Below, piece by piece: positions 9,915-19,418 of a stretch of DNA of 64,000 nucleotides (position 1 is the stretch's first letter; every line of letters begins with the position of its first letter). This stretch comes from Glycomyces algeriensis (GTDB taxonomy: Bacteria > Actinomycetota > Actinomycetes > Mycobacteriales > Micromonosporaceae): positions 124,001 to 188,000 of the forward strand of contig NZ_JAPZVR010000005.1 of assembly GCF_027622855.1 (NCBI RefSeq), in the 5' to 3' direction. Both the position numbers and the translations under genes were made by a program. The notes below the pieces were generated by a model. That model made no database searches, had not been told where the DNA came from, and was given only the letters and a program-made list of their open reading frames with translations.

Positions 9915-11890
9915 GCGGCCGGTCGCGTGTCGCCGAGTGCGCTCGCGGCGGTTCCGGCTGGCAGGCATTCGAGGAGGTGCTCGATGGCGCGGCGGGTGGC
10001 GAGGCCCCTCTCGGTCTCGGCGCGCTCCCGGGCCTCGGCGTCCTTGCGGGCCTTGACGAGCGCGGCGCGGGTCTCGGCCAGTTGCTCGTCCCGGCGGTCG
10101 AGGGCCTTGCCCGCCTTGGCGGCGTCGCTGCGGTATTTCCACAGCGGGATGACCGCGGCGAGGACGAAGAGGACGGCGGCGAACCACTGCCCGAGGAAGA
10201 CCATGAGGACGCCGAGGAGGCCGAGCGCGGCCGCGATGCCGTAGCTGAGCGGCTTGGAGGGTTCGGCGGCGGCGAAGGCCTGCTCGATGCGGCGCTCGAC
10301 GACGGCGAACTGGTCGGGGTCGTGGCCGTCGCGGGTGACCTCGATGTACTCGCCGCGGCGGCGCACGGTGACGACGGCCTTCTCGGTGGTGCCGAGGGCG
10401 GCTTCGATGCGGTCGAGCCGTTCCCGCAGGACCGGCGCGGCGAGGCCGAGGGCGAGGCGGCGCAAGGGGATCGGGGCCTCGGGGTCGAAGAGGTCGCGCC
10501 GCACGAGGTCGGCCAGGGTCCCGGCCGGGTCGGACCAGGAGCGCCGGTCAGTTTCGCGCCCTTCGGGAGCGGGGTCGAGCGCGGCCATCTCGCGGACGAT
10601 CGGCAGCTCGGCGTCGCTCGGCTCCTCGATGAGCTCCTGAAGGTAGGAGCGCCAGACGAGGTCGTCGTGAGGCGGTGCGGCAGCGGGGCCGGACGAGTCG
10701 GCGACCGCGACGCCCTCGCCCGGTCGGGAGGCATCCCCGTCGGGTGCCGTGCCGCCGCTGCGCGGCCAGGCGGCCTCGGAGGTTCCGGCCTGGTTGGCCA
10801 GCGCCGCATCGGCATCGACCGGTGCACCCGCGTCGAGCCGCAGCGGGTCGACCGCGGCACCGCCGGATGCCGCGTCGCCGTTGCGCGTCCCGGCGGCCTC
10901 GGAGATTCGGGCCTGGTCGTCCAGCGCCTCGACGGCATCCAGCGGTGCGCCCGCCTCAGCGGTCACTCGGTCGGGCGCGCCGAGCCTCAGCGGGTCAGAC
11001 GCACCGGCATCACCGGATGCCGCGTGGTGCGATTCGCCGTGTTCCAGGACGGTGGCGCTTCCGGGTGCCTCCGCGAAGTGCGTTGCGAGTGCTGCCAGGG
11101 CTTCGGCCAGAGTCGGATGGCGCAGTTCGTCGGCGCCGAACCGCTCGATGGCCTCGTCCCAGGACTTGAGGGCTTCCTCGTCGATCGCGGCGGCGTCGAA
11201 GCGCTCGCGCAGCAGCGCGGCGATCTGCGCCTCGGCCGCCGGGCCGAAAGCGCCGGTCGCCGCCTGCTCCCACAGTGTCCGCCAGCCCCAGGCGACCTGG
11301 CCCGGGGCCGCGACGCCGAGGTCGGCGGGCTCGCTCAGCAGCCGCAGCACGGCCGCGTCGATGAACGCGGGCTGGTCGAAGCAGCGGCCGACCGCGAGGC
11401 TGAACAGTTCCGTGCGCACCGCGTCGCGCTCGCGCGCCCGCTCGAGGCCGGCCTTGAGGCCGCCGAACGCGTCCCCGGCGGTCCGCTGCGCCGGCACCCG
11501 GTCCCGCAGCACCAGCGGCAGCACCGCGGCCGCCGCCGACGGCAGCCAGTACCCCGACACGTCCTCGAACCCGCGCATCAGCGGCGCCCGGCCCTCGGCG
11601 AGGGCCCGCACGGTGTTGCGGATCTCCTTGCGCGCCTGGTACTCGTCGAACTCGACCTGCTGGAACCGCAGCTCGGTCCAGTCCAGGACCGCCTCGATCC
11701 GCTCGGCCACCGAGTCGAGCTTCGAGTCGACCTGCTTGAGGCCCTGCTTGAACTGGTCGCGGGTGGCCTCCAGCTGGCGCCGCCGGGACGCCCGCTCGGC
11801 CGCCAGCTCCTCGTCGAGTTCGTTGATCGCACTGGTCTGGGACCACTCCTGGGTGAAGTCCGACCAGTTCCACTGGCTCACACGCGCCAT
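9902..11890 (-). CDS. Unknown protein with N-terminal coiled coil and C-terminal membrane hairpin
   Basis: 662 residues, not recognised. Residues about 20-90 are highly charged and heptad-like (ELDEELAAERASRRRQLEA), predicting a coiled coil. A helical middle region follows, then an Ala/Gly/Asp-rich low-complexity stretch (about 305-430). Two adjacent hydrophobic segments near residue 570 (GIAAALGLLGVLMVFLGQWF, then AVLFVLAAVIPLW) are followed by another charged helical segment. It probably sits on the inner membrane with large cytoplasmic parts. ATG 11890 has a GGAG nine bases upstream. The gene stands alone between ilvD and the GGDEF/EAL gene; no function is proposed. Confidence 0.75.
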   Translation of the reverse strand: MARVSQWNWSDFTQEWSQTSAINELDEELAAERASRRRQLEATRDQFKQGLKQVDSKLDSVAERIEAVLDWTELRFQQVEFDEYQARKEIRNTVRALAEGRAPLMRGFEDVSGYWLPSAAAAVLPLVLRDRVPAQRTAGDAFGGLKAGLERARERDAVRTELFSLAVGRCFDQPAFIDAAVLRLLSEPADLGVAAPGQVAWGWRTLWEQAATGAFGPAAEAQIAALLRERFDAAAIDEEALKSWDEAIERFGADELRHPTLAEALAALATHFAEAPGSATVLEHGESHHAASGDAGASDPLRLGAPDRVTAEAGAPLDAVEALDDQARISEAAGTRNGDAASGGAAVDPLRLDAGAPVDADAALANQAGTSEAAWPRSGGTAPDGDASRPGEGVAVADSSGPAAAPPHDDLVWRSYLQELIEEPSDAELPIVREMAALDPAPEGRETDRRSWSDPAGTLADLVRRDLFDPEAPIPLRRLALGLAAPVLRERLDRIEAALGTTEKAVVTVRRRGEYIEVTRDGHDPDQFAVVERRIEQAFAAAEPSKPLSYGIAAALGLLGVLMVFLGQWFAAVLFVLAAVIPLWKYRSDAAKAGKALDRRDEQLAETRAALVKARKDAEARERAETERGLATRRAIEHLLECLPAGTAASALGDTRPAAPGE

Positions 11891-11950
11891 CGGGCACACT
11901 CCGGGGATCGAGGGGTTCGGGCGTGTTCATTGTGCCCGGGGCACGCCAAC

Positions 11951-11976
11951 GGCGGGGTCCTGAACCGGACCCCGCC
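11951..11976. terminator. Terminator hairpin after ilvD
   Basis: Perfect stem GGCGGGGTCC / GGACCCCGCC with loop TGAACC, 15 bases 3' of the ilvD stop. No long U tract. Confidence 0.7.
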
Positions 11977-11990
11977 GTCGATGCCTTGCG

Positions 11991-13835
11991 CTAGTTGACC
12001 TTGCGGACCGCGCCGTCGCTGGCCGGCGTGGCCATCGAGGCGTACGCCTGCAGGGCGCGGGAGACCACCCGGTTGCGGCTCACCGGCGTGTAAGGCTGCT
12101 CGCGCTTCTCCTGGGCCACACGGCGTTCGGCCAGCACCGAGTCCTCGACCCTGAGCTCGAGCCTGCGGCCCGGGATGTCGATCTCGATGATGTCGCCGTC
12201 CTCGACGAGGGCGATCAGGCCCTCGCCGGCGGCCTCGGGGCTGACATGCCCGATGGAGAGGCCGGAGGTGCCGCCCGAGAAGCGGCCGTCGGTGATGAGC
12301 GCGCACTTGCGGCCCAGGCCGCGGCCCTTCAGGAACGAGGTCGGGTAGAGCATCTCCTGCATGCCGGGGCCGCCCTTGGGGCCCTCGTAGCGGATGACGA
12401 CGACCTCGCCCTCCTTCACGGACTTGTCGAGGATGCCCTGCACCGCGTCGTCCTGCGATTCGAAGACGTGCGCCGGACCGGTGAAGGTCCAGTTCTCCTC
12501 CGGCACGCCCGCGGTCTTGACGACGCAGCCGTCCACGGCGAGGTTGCCGAACAGCACGGCCAGGCCGCCGTCCTTCGTGTAGGCGTGCTCGACGGCGCGG
12601 ATGCAGCCCTCTTCGGCGTCCGTGTCGAGGGTCTTCCAGCGGTTCGAGGTCGAGAACGCCTGCGTGGTGCGCACGTTGCCGGGCGCGGCGTGGAACAGCT
12701 CGATCGCCTCCGGGGCCGGGGCCTCGGCGCGGATGTCCCACTTGGCGAGCCACTCGGCGAGCGACGCCGAGTGCACGGAGCCGACCCCCTCGTGGAGCAG
12801 GCCGCCGCGGCGCAGCTCGCCCATGATCGCGGGGATGCCGCCGGCGCGGTGGAAGTCCTCCATGTGGAACTTCGGCGAGTTCGGGGCGACCTTCGCCAGG
12901 CACGCGACGCGGCGCGAGATCGCGTCGATGTCGGACACCTGGAAGTCCAGCTCCGCCTCGCGGGCGGCGGCCAGGAGGTGCAGGATCGTGTTCGTGGAGC
13001 CGCCCATGGCGACGTCCATCGCCATCGCGTTCTCGAACGCGTCGCGGGTGGCGATGCTGCGCGGCAGGACCGACTCGTCGTCCTGGTCGTAGTAGCGGCG
13101 GGCCAGGTCCATCACGGTGCGCCCGGCCTCTTCGAACAGGGCCCGGCGGGCCGTGTGCGTGGCGAGGGTCGAACCGTTGCCCGGCAGCGACAGGCCCATG
13201 GCCTCGGTGAGGCAGTTCATCGAGTTCGCGGTGAACATGCCCGAACACGAACCGCAGGTCGGACACGCGTCGAGCTCCATCTGGCGCAGCTGCGCGTCGG
13301 AGACGTCGTCGTTCGCGGCCGCGACCATCGGGTCGACCAGGTCGAGCTTCTGGACGACGATGCCGTCCTTGTCGACGGTCTTGCCGGCCTCCATCGGCCC
13401 GCCCGAGACGAAGACGACCGGGATGTTCAGGCGCAGCGCGGCCATGAGCATGCCGGGCGTGATCTTGTCGCAGTTGGAGATGCACACGAGCGCGTCCGCG
13501 CAGTGCGCGTTGACCATGTACTCGACCGAGTCGGCGATGATCTCGCGGCTGGGCAGCGAGTAGAGCATGCCCTCGTGGCCCATGGCGATGCCGTCGTCGA
13601 CGGCGATCGTGTGGAACTCCTTGGAGACGCCCCCGGCCTCGGCGATGGCCTCGGCGACGATGTCGCCCATGTTCTTGAGGTGCACGTGCCCCGGGACGAA
13701 CTGCGTGTACGAGTTGGCGATGGCCACGATCGGCTTGCCGAAGTCGGAGTCGGTCATGCCCGTTGCGCGCCAGAGCGCGCGGGCGCCCGCCATCTGGCGG
13801 CCGTGTGTGGAAGTGCGTGAACGTAGCGCTGGCAT
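11991..13835 (-). CDS. ilvD: Dihydroxy-acid dehydratase
   Basis: Third step of valine/isoleucine synthesis: Fe-S-dependent dehydration of dihydroxy acids to 2-oxo acids. 614 residues, normal for the family. The cluster cysteines are in [12 protein letters not shown] and [20 protein letters not shown]. The C-terminal [17 protein letters not shown] motif contains the catalytic serine region. It is monocistronic here, about 5 kb from ilvBNC. A perfect palindrome 46 bases upstream of the start may be an operator. Confidence 0.97.
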   Translation of the reverse strand: MPALRSRTSTHGRQMAGARALWRATGMTDSDFGKPIVAIANSYTQFVPGHVHLKNMGDIVAEAIAEAGGVSKEFHTIAVDDGIAMGHEGMLYSLPSREIIADSVEYMVNAHCADALVCISNCDKITPGMLMAALRLNIPVVFVSGGPMEAGKTVDKDGIVVQKLDLVDPMVAAANDDVSDAQLRQMELDACPTCGSCSGMFTANSMNCLTEAMGLSLPGNGSTLATHTARRALFEEAGRTVMDLARRYYDQDDESVLPRSIATRDAFENAMAMDVAMGGSTNTILHLLAAAREAELDFQVSDIDAISRRVACLAKVAPNSPKFHMEDFHRAGGIPAIMGELRRGGLLHEGVGSVHSASLAEWLAKWDIRAEAPAPEAIELFHAAPGNVRTTQAFSTSNRWKTLDTDAEEGCIRAVEHAYTKDGGLAVLFGNLAVDGCVVKTAGVPEENWTFTGPAHVFESQDDAVQGILDKSVKEGEVVVIRYEGPKGGPGMQEMLYPTSFLKGRGLGRKCALITDGRFSGGTSGLSIGHVSPEAAGEGLIALVEDGDIIEIDIPGRRLELRVEDSVLAERRVAQEKREQPYTPVSRNRVVSRALQAYASMATPASDGAVRKVN

Positions 13836-13880
13836 GGAACAAGTCTGCCACGTCCTGAATAGCGGGACGATGCGCCCGGA

Positions 13881-13898
13881 CCTTAGGACTGCCTAAGG
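13881..13898. promoter_or_regulatory. Perfect inverted repeat upstream of ilvD
   Basis: CCTTAGG-ACTG-CCTAAGG, 46 bases upstream of the ilvD start and about 20 after the stop of the signal-peptidase-like gene. The minus-strand sequence downstream holds a weak -10-like TATTCA near 13860, so the palindrome would lie at or upstream of the -35 position. It lacks a U tract and is less likely a terminator. The half-sites resemble iron-box ends (TTAGG...CCTAA), but the spacing is 4, not 9. Confidence 0.45.
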
Positions 13899-13918
13899 TT
13901 TGGGCAGGTGGCGGGCGG

Positions 13919-14344
13919 TCAGAAGGAGCGGATGACTGAACCGACGATCAGGTTCCCAGGGCACGGCCCGTGGCGGCGGGAGTCCTCCCCCGCCGGGTTG
14001 TCACTGAGGAGGAAGTAGTGGCCCGGCGGGACGGGCTCGCCGGAGCCGGGCATGGGCTCGCCCGGTCCGGCCGTGATGCGCTTCACCCACCAAGGCGAGG
14101 TCGCCCGCTTCCGCTCCGCCCAGCCGAGCTGGGGGTCCGGCGCGGCGACCACCACGATGTCGCCCGTGGCGAGCCGCCGCGTGCGCTTGGCCAGCACCTC
14201 GTCGCCGTCGTGCAGCGCCGGCTCCATCGAGGCGCCCTCGATCGTGACGAGCACCCAGCGGCGGCGCAGCTGCCGCACCGACTCGCCGGCGAGCAGCACC
14301 GCCGCGATCAGCGCGACGACGAGGAACCAGTCAGAAGAGGTCAT
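13919..14344 (-). CDS. Small S26-family (signal peptidase I-like) protease
   Basis: 141 residues with one N-terminal membrane segment (about 6-20). Box B is GASMEPALHDGD with the nucleophile Ser39. Box D is WVKRITAGPGE with the general-base Lys88. Box E is LSDNPAGEDSRRHGP. All catalytic boxes are present, but the protein is shorter than LepB enzymes, like the small actinomycete S26 proteins. It overlaps the preceding membrane-protein gene by 14 bases and is last in a hemE-hemY-hemQ run. The substrate is unknown. Confidence 0.85.
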   Translation of the reverse strand: MTSSDWFLVVALIAAVLLAGESVRQLRRRWVLVTIEGASMEPALHDGDEVLAKRTRRLATGDIVVVAAPDPQLGWAERKRATSPWWVKRITAGPGEPMPGSGEPVPPGHYFLLSDNPAGEDSRRHGPCPGNLIVGSVIRSF

Positions 14345-14543
14345 CGATCCCGCCGTCTTCAGCCTCCTCGGGCCGCTTCTTGCGGAAGCGCTCGAACATC
14401 GAGAACGAGGTCAGGCCCAGGGCGGCCATCACGACGAGCACGCCGTAGACCAGGCCGACCACCACCGCGACCACCACGACGACGTTGACCGTCGCCCAGG
14501 CGGCCCCGAAGCCGTCGATGTTGTCCGGGTTCGTGGGATCCAT
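14331..14543 (-). CDS. Small single-pass membrane protein
   Basis: 70 residues beginning at ATG 14543 with an extracytoplasmic Asn/Asp-rich start (MDPTNPDNIDGFGAAW). One long hydrophobic helix follows (about 18-45), then a basic segment MFERFRKKR and an acidic tail ending DDLF. Not a recognised family. It is ten bases after hemQ and overlaps the S26 protease by 14 bases, so the pair is translationally coupled. The longer frame upstream of 14543 is Arg/Ser-rich out-of-frame sequence and was not used. Confidence 0.7.
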   Translation of the reverse strand: MDPTNPDNIDGFGAAWATVNVVVVVAVVVGLVYGVLVVMAALGLTSFSMFERFRKKRPEEAEDGGIDDLF

Positions 14544-14553
14544 CGCCCGGCCC

Positions 14554-15267
14554 CTACGGCAGGTCGTTGATGATGTCGGTGATCGTGCGGCGCCGGCCCG
14601 TGAAGAACGGGGTCTCCTCGCGCACATGGCGCCGCGCCCCGGAGGCCCGCAGCTCGCGCATGAGGTCCACGATCCGGTGCAGCTCGTCCGCCTCGAACGC
14701 GAGGATCCACTCGTAGTCGCCCAGCGAGAAGGCCGGTACGGTGTTCGCCCGCACGTCCGGGTAGTCGCGGGCCATCTGGCCGTGCTCGCGCAGCAGGTCG
14801 CGCCGCTCCTCCTCCGGGAGGAGGTACCACTCGTAGGACCGCACGAACGGGTAGACCGAGACGTAGCCCTTCGGGTCCTCGGTGAGGAACGCCGGGAGGT
14901 GGCTCCGGTTGAACTCGGCGGGCCGGTGCAGCGCCATGTTCGACCACACGGGCGCGAGGTGGCGGCCGAGCCCGGAGCGGCGGAAGTCCGCGTAGGCCTT
15001 CTGGAGCTGGTCGCTGGACTCGGAGTGCCACCACACCATGAGGTCGGCGTCGGCGCGCATCCCGGCGAGGTCGTACGTGCCGCGCACGGTGACGCCGTGG
15101 TCGCCGCAGTGCTTCGCGAAGAACGACTCGGTGTCGCTCGCGAGGTCCTGCCTGATCGAGGGCATGGGCTCCTCGACGCGGAACACCGACCACAGCGTGT
15201 AGCGGACCGTCTCGTTCAGTTCCTTGATCCGCTGCGCGTTCGGGTTGTTCCCCTGGCGTTCAGTCAC
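14554..15267 (-). CDS. hemQ: Coproheme decarboxylase HemQ (chlorite dismutase family)
   Basis: Final step of the coproporphyrin-dependent haem route: peroxide-driven oxidative decarboxylation of coproheme III to haem b. 237 residues. [16 protein letters not shown] contains the catalytic Tyr of the YPF motif. [17 protein letters not shown] has the proximal haem-ligand His region. A Gln (not the chlorite-dismutase Arg) distal residue is expected for HemQ but was not aligned. It lies downstream of hemE and hemY on the same strand. Confidence 0.93.
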   Translation of the reverse strand: MTERQGNNPNAQRIKELNETVRYTLWSVFRVEEPMPSIRQDLASDTESFFAKHCGDHGVTVRGTYDLAGMRADADLMVWWHSESSDQLQKAYADFRRSGLGRHLAPVWSNMALHRPAEFNRSHLPAFLTEDPKGYVSVYPFVRSYEWYLLPEEERRDLLREHGQMARDYPDVRANTVPAFSLGDYEWILAFEADELHRIVDLMRELRASGARRHVREETPFFTGRRRTITDIINDLP

Positions 15268-15325
15268 GTTGCGGCCCTTCTAGTTCGAGTCGAGCTGTGC
15301 ACTCACTTGCCGGTCGCGCCGCCCG

Positions 15326-16738
15326 TCAGCGGTCGGCGGCCACCACCGTGGCTGCGATCGTATCGGCCGCCCGCTGGCCCGAGGCGATGCACGCCGCGAT
15401 GCCGACGCCGTCGACCGCGGCGCCCGCGATCGCGATGTTCCGGTGCACGCCGAGCGCTTCGCGCGCGGCGGCGATGCGGGCGTCGTGGCCCGGCGTGTAC
15501 TGCGGTAGGGCGCCGCCCCAGCGGTCGACGCGCTGCTCGACCGGGTCGGGCAGGCGCATGCCCAGGTGCTCGCCGAGTTCGCGCAGGGCGGTCTTGGCGA
15601 GCGTGGGGTCGTCGTACTGGAGCAGGGCCTCCTCGCCGAGGCGGCCCATGGAGACCCGCACGATCTGGCGGCGGCGGCCGAGATGCGGCCACTTCTTGCT
15701 CGCGAAGGTGGCGGCCTTCACGGTCTTGCCTTCCGATGCGGGCGTGAGGAACCCGGAGCGCTCGGGCAGGTCGACCCTGTCGAACGCGAAGGCGGCCAAG
15801 GCGACCGAGGCGTACGCGACGCCCGAGAGGGCCGCGGCGGCCTGCGGTTCGACGGCGCGCAGGAGCACGGCCGCCGGGGACGCGGGGACGGCGAGGATCA
15901 CGGCGTCGGCCTTGATCTTGATCGGATCGGGCACCGGCCCGGCGATCACCTCCCAGCCGTACGGGGTCTGGCGCAGTTCCCGCACGGTCATGCCGAGGCG
16001 GATCTCGGCGCGCGCCGACGCGGAGGTGGCGGTGACGAGCCGCTCGAGGCCGCCGTCCACTGTGGCGAACACGGGCTTGCGGGGCCCGTCGCTCGGGGGC
16101 CGCTTGATCTCGTTCACCGCGTCCGTAAGGCGCGCATGGCGTTCGAGGGCGGCGGCGAGCTGCGGCATGACGGCGCGCACGGAGAGCCGGTCGACGTCGC
16201 CGGCGTAGACGCCGCCGAGCATCGGGGCCACGAGCCGGTCCAGGACCTCGTCGCCGAGGCGCGAGCGGACCAGCGCGCCCACGGACATGTCCGCGCCCGG
16301 CTCGAGGATCGGCAGGCCGTTGTCGGGGCGCTCCTTGGCGTTCGCGATGGCCGCGACGTCGGCGGGGTCGCCCGGGATGCCCATCATGTGCCCGGCCGGG
16401 AAGTCGAGCAGTTCGCCGCCGAGGCTCAAGGCGGGCTTGGCGTCGGAGGGGTACACGATCGCGTCGCCCAGGCCCACGGCCTCGGCGAGCCCGATCGCCT
16501 CGGGCCGGGCGGCCAGGAGCGATTCGGCGCCGGTCTCGACCGGGCGCCCCGCGAAGTCGACGGTGTGGATCTTGCCGCCCAGGCGCATCGCCTGCTCGGC
16601 CACGATGATCTCGGCGTCGGGGCCGAGGCGCTCACGCAGGCGGTGCGCGGCGGCGAGGCCGGTGATGCCGCCGCCGACGATGAGGACCCGCGTCCGGCCC
16701 GGCGTGCCTGTGACCCGGGCGGGGGTCATCGGGCTCAT
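15326..16738 (-). CDS. hemY: Coproporphyrinogen III oxidase, FAD-dependent (HemY/CgoX)
   Basis: Oxidises coproporphyrinogen III to coproporphyrin III in Gram-positive haem synthesis. 470 residues. The N-terminal FAD-binding motif is [28 protein letters not shown] and the C-terminal [19 protein letters not shown] are family hallmarks. ATG 16738 overlaps the hemE stop in ATGA, implying coupling. A second ATG nine bases further in is possible. Confidence 0.95.
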   Translation of the reverse strand: MSPMTPARVTGTPGRTRVLIVGGGITGLAAAHRLRERLGPDAEIIVAEQAMRLGGKIHTVDFAGRPVETGAESLLAARPEAIGLAEAVGLGDAIVYPSDAKPALSLGGELLDFPAGHMMGIPGDPADVAAIANAKERPDNGLPILEPGADMSVGALVRSRLGDEVLDRLVAPMLGGVYAGDVDRLSVRAVMPQLAAALERHARLTDAVNEIKRPPSDGPRKPVFATVDGGLERLVTATSASARAEIRLGMTVRELRQTPYGWEVIAGPVPDPIKIKADAVILAVPASPAAVLLRAVEPQAAAALSGVAYASVALAAFAFDRVDLPERSGFLTPASEGKTVKAATFASKKWPHLGRRRQIVRVSMGRLGEEALLQYDDPTLAKTALRELGEHLGMRLPDPVEQRVDRWGGALPQYTPGHDARIAAAREALGVHRNIAIAGAAVDGVGIAACIASGQRAADTIAATVVAADR

Positions 16739-17775
16739 CGCGCGGTGGCCTCGTGCACGCGGTCCACCACGAGCTTGAGCTTCCCGGGGTCGGAATCGGG
16801 GAGGACGCCGTGGCCGAGGTTGAAGATGTGGCCCTTGGCGCCCTTGGCGGCCTCGAGGACCGCGTCGGTCTCGGCCAGCAGCGCCGCGTCGTCGGCGAAG
16901 ACCACGGCCGGGTCGAGGTTGCCCTGGAGGACCTTGTCCGGCAGGCGCTTCGCGGCCTGGTCGAGCGGGATGCGGAAGTCGATGCCGCTGACTTCCGCGC
17001 CGGTCTCGGTCATCGCCTCGAGCAGGTGCCCGGTGCCGACGCCGAAGTGGATGCGCGGCACGGACTGCGCGACGCCCGCGAGCGCGGCGGTGGAGTGCGG
17101 GAGCACGAAGCGGCGGTAGTCGGCCTCGGAGAGGGCCCCGGCCCAGGAGTCGAAGAGCTGCACGGCCTGGGCGCCGGCCTCGACCTGGATGCGCAGGAAC
17201 TCGCCGCAGATCGCGGCGAGGCGGGAGGCGATGCCGTGCCAGATCTCGGGGTGGGACTTCATGAGCGCCTTGGTCTTCGCGTGGTCGCGGCTGGGGCCGC
17301 CCTCGATGAGGTAGGACGCGAGGGTGAAGGGGGCGCCGGCGAAGCCGATGAGCGGGGTGTCGCCGAGCTCCTTGACGAGCAGGCCGATCGCCTCGGTGAT
17401 GTAGGGGACGTCGCACGGGTCGAGGTTGCGCAGGCGCTTGACGTCGGCCTCGGTGCGGAACGGCTCGGCGACGACGGGGCCGGTGCCGGGGACGATCTGG
17501 ACGTCGACGCCGATGGCGGCGATCGGCACGACGATGTCGGAGAAGAAGATCGCGGCGTCCACGCCGTAGCGGCGGACCGGCTGCATGGTGATCTCGGCGA
17601 CGAGCTCGGGGGTGCTGCACGCTTCGAGCATCGTGGTGCCCGCGCGGGCCTCCTTGTACTCGGGCAGCGAGCGCCCGGCCTGGCGCATGAACCAGACCGG
17701 CGTGCGGCTCGGAGTCGCACCGCGGCAGGCCGCGAGGAACGGGGACGCTGTGGGAACCGCTGCTTCGTTGGACAC
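16735..17775 (-). CDS. hemE: Uroporphyrinogen decarboxylase
   Basis: Decarboxylates uroporphyrinogen III to coproporphyrinogen III, feeding HemY. 346 residues, full length. The N-terminal signature [15 protein letters not shown] carries the substrate-binding Arg residues. The catalytic Asp lies in FFSDIVVP. The C-terminal [12 protein letters not shown] motif is intact. First gene of a hemE-hemY-hemQ group, divergent from RNase D. Confidence 0.97.
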   Translation of the reverse strand: MSNEAAVPTASPFLAACRGATPSRTPVWFMRQAGRSLPEYKEARAGTTMLEACSTPELVAEITMQPVRRYGVDAAIFFSDIVVPIAAIGVDVQIVPGTGPVVAEPFRTEADVKRLRNLDPCDVPYITEAIGLLVKELGDTPLIGFAGAPFTLASYLIEGGPSRDHAKTKALMKSHPEIWHGIASRLAAICGEFLRIQVEAGAQAVQLFDSWAGALSEADYRRFVLPHSTAALAGVAQSVPRIHFGVGTGHLLEAMTETGAEVSGIDFRIPLDQAAKRLPDKVLQGNLDPAVVFADDAALLAETDAVLEAAKGAKGHIFNLGHGVLPDSDPGKLKLVVDRVHEATAR

Positions 17776-18020
17776 GGCCCAATCCTTTCACGCCGACCGC
17801 ACACCCGCCTGCAGCGGCGAGTGCGATGTGGCCCGCATCCGTGCCGCCGCCGCCGCTGCGATGTGCCCCGCACCCGCGGCGCGATTGTGGCGGGCGACCC
17901 CCCTCGCGGCCGTCCACGATGGAGGGCAAATAGGGCGATTGACCCACTATCGGGTGGAAATCGGTCTCCAGCGCGGCGGGGCAGTAGCGCGCGCAGGTTA
18001 CCTGGCCGTACGGTGAACGG
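17776..18020 (+). promoter_or_regulatory. hemE/RNase D divergent spacer with leaderless-type -10
   Basis: TACGGT at 18009-18014 lies exactly six bases before the RNase D GTG, the geometry of a leaderless mRNA; no convincing -35 is seen. The left half contains an imperfect CGATGTGsCCCGCA direct repeat (near 17824 and 17859). TTGACC near 17939 has no clear -10 partner. No gene is visible. Confidence 0.45.
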
Positions 18021-19235
18021 GTGACCGATCCCCAGCCCGAGCCCGAAGCCGAACTCCTCACCGAGCCGCGTGAAGGCATGCCGCCGCTCATCCAGACCTC
18101 CGCCGAACTGGCCGAGGCCGCCGCACGCCTCGAGGCCGGGTCCGGTCCCATCGCCATCGACACCGAGCGCGCCTCCGGCTTCCGCTACTCGGGTCGCGCC
18201 TACCTCATCCAGCTGCGCCGCGAAGGCGCCGGCTCGGTCCTGGTCGACCCCATCCCGATCGAGGACCTCTCGCCGCTGCGCCGCGCCCTCACCGGCCCCG
18301 AGTGGATCCTGCACGCCGCCAGCCAGGACCTGCCGTGCCTGGAGGAGCTCGAGCTGCGGCCCGCGAAGCTGTTCGACACCGAGCTGGCCGCGCGGCTGTG
18401 CAACTTCGAGAAGGTCGGGCTCGCCTCGATCACGGAGCAGCTGCTCGGCTACCGCCTGGAGAAGCAGCACTCGGCGGCCGACTGGTCCTCGCGCCCGCTC
18501 CCCCACGACTGGCTCGTCTACGCCGCCCTCGACGTGGAGCTGCTCACCGACCTGCGCGACAAGCTCGCGGCCGAGCTCGTCAAGCAGGGCAAGTCCGCCT
18601 GGGCCGAGGCCGAGTTCGAGCACGTGCGCCTCGCCGGCCCGCCGAAGCCCCGCAAGGAGCCGTGGCGGCGCACCAGCGGCATCCACAAGGTGCGCGGCGC
18701 CAAGGCCCTCGGCCGCGTGCGCGCGGTGTGGGAGGCCCGGGACAACCTGGCCCGCAAGCTCGACCGCGCGCCCGGGAAGGTCCTGCCGGACGCCGCGATC
18801 GTCGAGGCCGCGACCGCGGACCCGACCGACTTCGCCGACCTGATGGGGCTGCCCGGCTTCCGTCGCCGCGGCGGCCGCACGAACGCGCGGCTGTGGCTCG
18901 CGGCCCTCGCCGACGCGCGAACCGTGCCGAACGACGAGCTGCCGTCCACGACCCCGCCGCAGGACGGCCCGCCCGCGACGCACCGCTGGGCCGACCGCGA
19001 CCCGGTCGCGGCCGAGCGCCTCGCCGCCGCCCGCGAGGTCGTGGCCGAGACCGCCGAGAAGCACAACCTCCCCGCCGAGAACCTCATCGCCCCCGCGCTC
19101 GTGCGCGGCCTCGCCTGGGAGCCCCCGAAGGGGGTCACCGAGCAGCACATCCGCACCGTGCTCGCCGAGAACGGCGCCCGCGAGTGGCAGATCGACCTCC
19201 TCGCCGAAGGCCTCGCCGCCGCGCTCAACGCCTGA
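18021..19235 (+). CDS. rnd: Ribonuclease D family 3'-5' exonuclease
   Basis: 404 residues. The DEDDy exonuclease domain has Asp47/Glu49 in AIDTERASGFRYSGRAYL, then HAASQDLPCL and YAALDVELLTDL with the Tyr/Asp pair. An HRDC domain follows (about residues 215-290). The C-terminal extension is typical of actinobacterial RNase D. Its role is 3' processing or decay of structured RNA. GTG 18021 is preceded by a -10-like TACGGT six bases away and lacks a Shine-Dalgarno, suggesting leaderless translation. Position next to hemE is conserved in related genomes, as I recall. Confidence 0.92.
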   Translation: MTDPQPEPEAELLTEPREGMPPLIQTSAELAEAAARLEAGSGPIAIDTERASGFRYSGRAYLIQLRREGAGSVLVDPIPIEDLSPLRRALTGPEWILHAASQDLPCLEELELRPAKLFDTELAARLCNFEKVGLASITEQLLGYRLEKQHSAADWSSRPLPHDWLVYAALDVELLTDLRDKLAAELVKQGKSAWAEAEFEHVRLAGPPKPRKEPWRRTSGIHKVRGAKALGRVRAVWEARDNLARKLDRAPGKVLPDAAIVEAATADPTDFADLMGLPGFRRRGGRTNARLWLAALADARTVPNDELPSTTPPQDGPPATHRWADRDPVAAERLAAAREVVAETAEKHNLPAENLIAPALVRGLAWEPPKGVTEQHIRTVLAENGAREWQIDLLAEGLAAALNA

Positions 19236-19247
19236 CCGCACCTCCCC

Positions 19248-19268
19248 CGGCCCGCTTCGCGCGGGCCG
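19248..19268 (+). terminator. Hairpin after RNase D gene
   Basis: CGGCCCGC-TTCGC-GCGGGCCG, 13 bases after the stop; short TT follows. Confidence 0.6.
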
Positions 19269-19348
19269 TTCGGTGTGCCCGCCGCCTGCGTTCATGCACC
19301 CTTCGCCCCCACTCCGGCACTAGGGTGGGTGGGGCCGTGACTTCGAAC

Positions 19349-19362
19349 TTACTTGCGGGTAA
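19349..19362. promoter_or_regulatory. Operator-like TTAC-N6-GTAA upstream of fadA
   Basis: TTACTTGCGGGTAA lies 57 bases before the fadA start. TTAC/GTAA dyads of this kind are bound by TetR-type regulators of lipid catabolism in some actinobacteria (general knowledge; regulator not in window). A related TTACTCGCCAGTTAC lies at about 22852 upstream of the secreted-protein gene. Confidence 0.45.
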
Positions 19363-19418
19363 CATTCGTTGTGACGTTGCACTCTCAACGACGCTGCATA
19401 CCCAAAGGAGGGGCTGGC

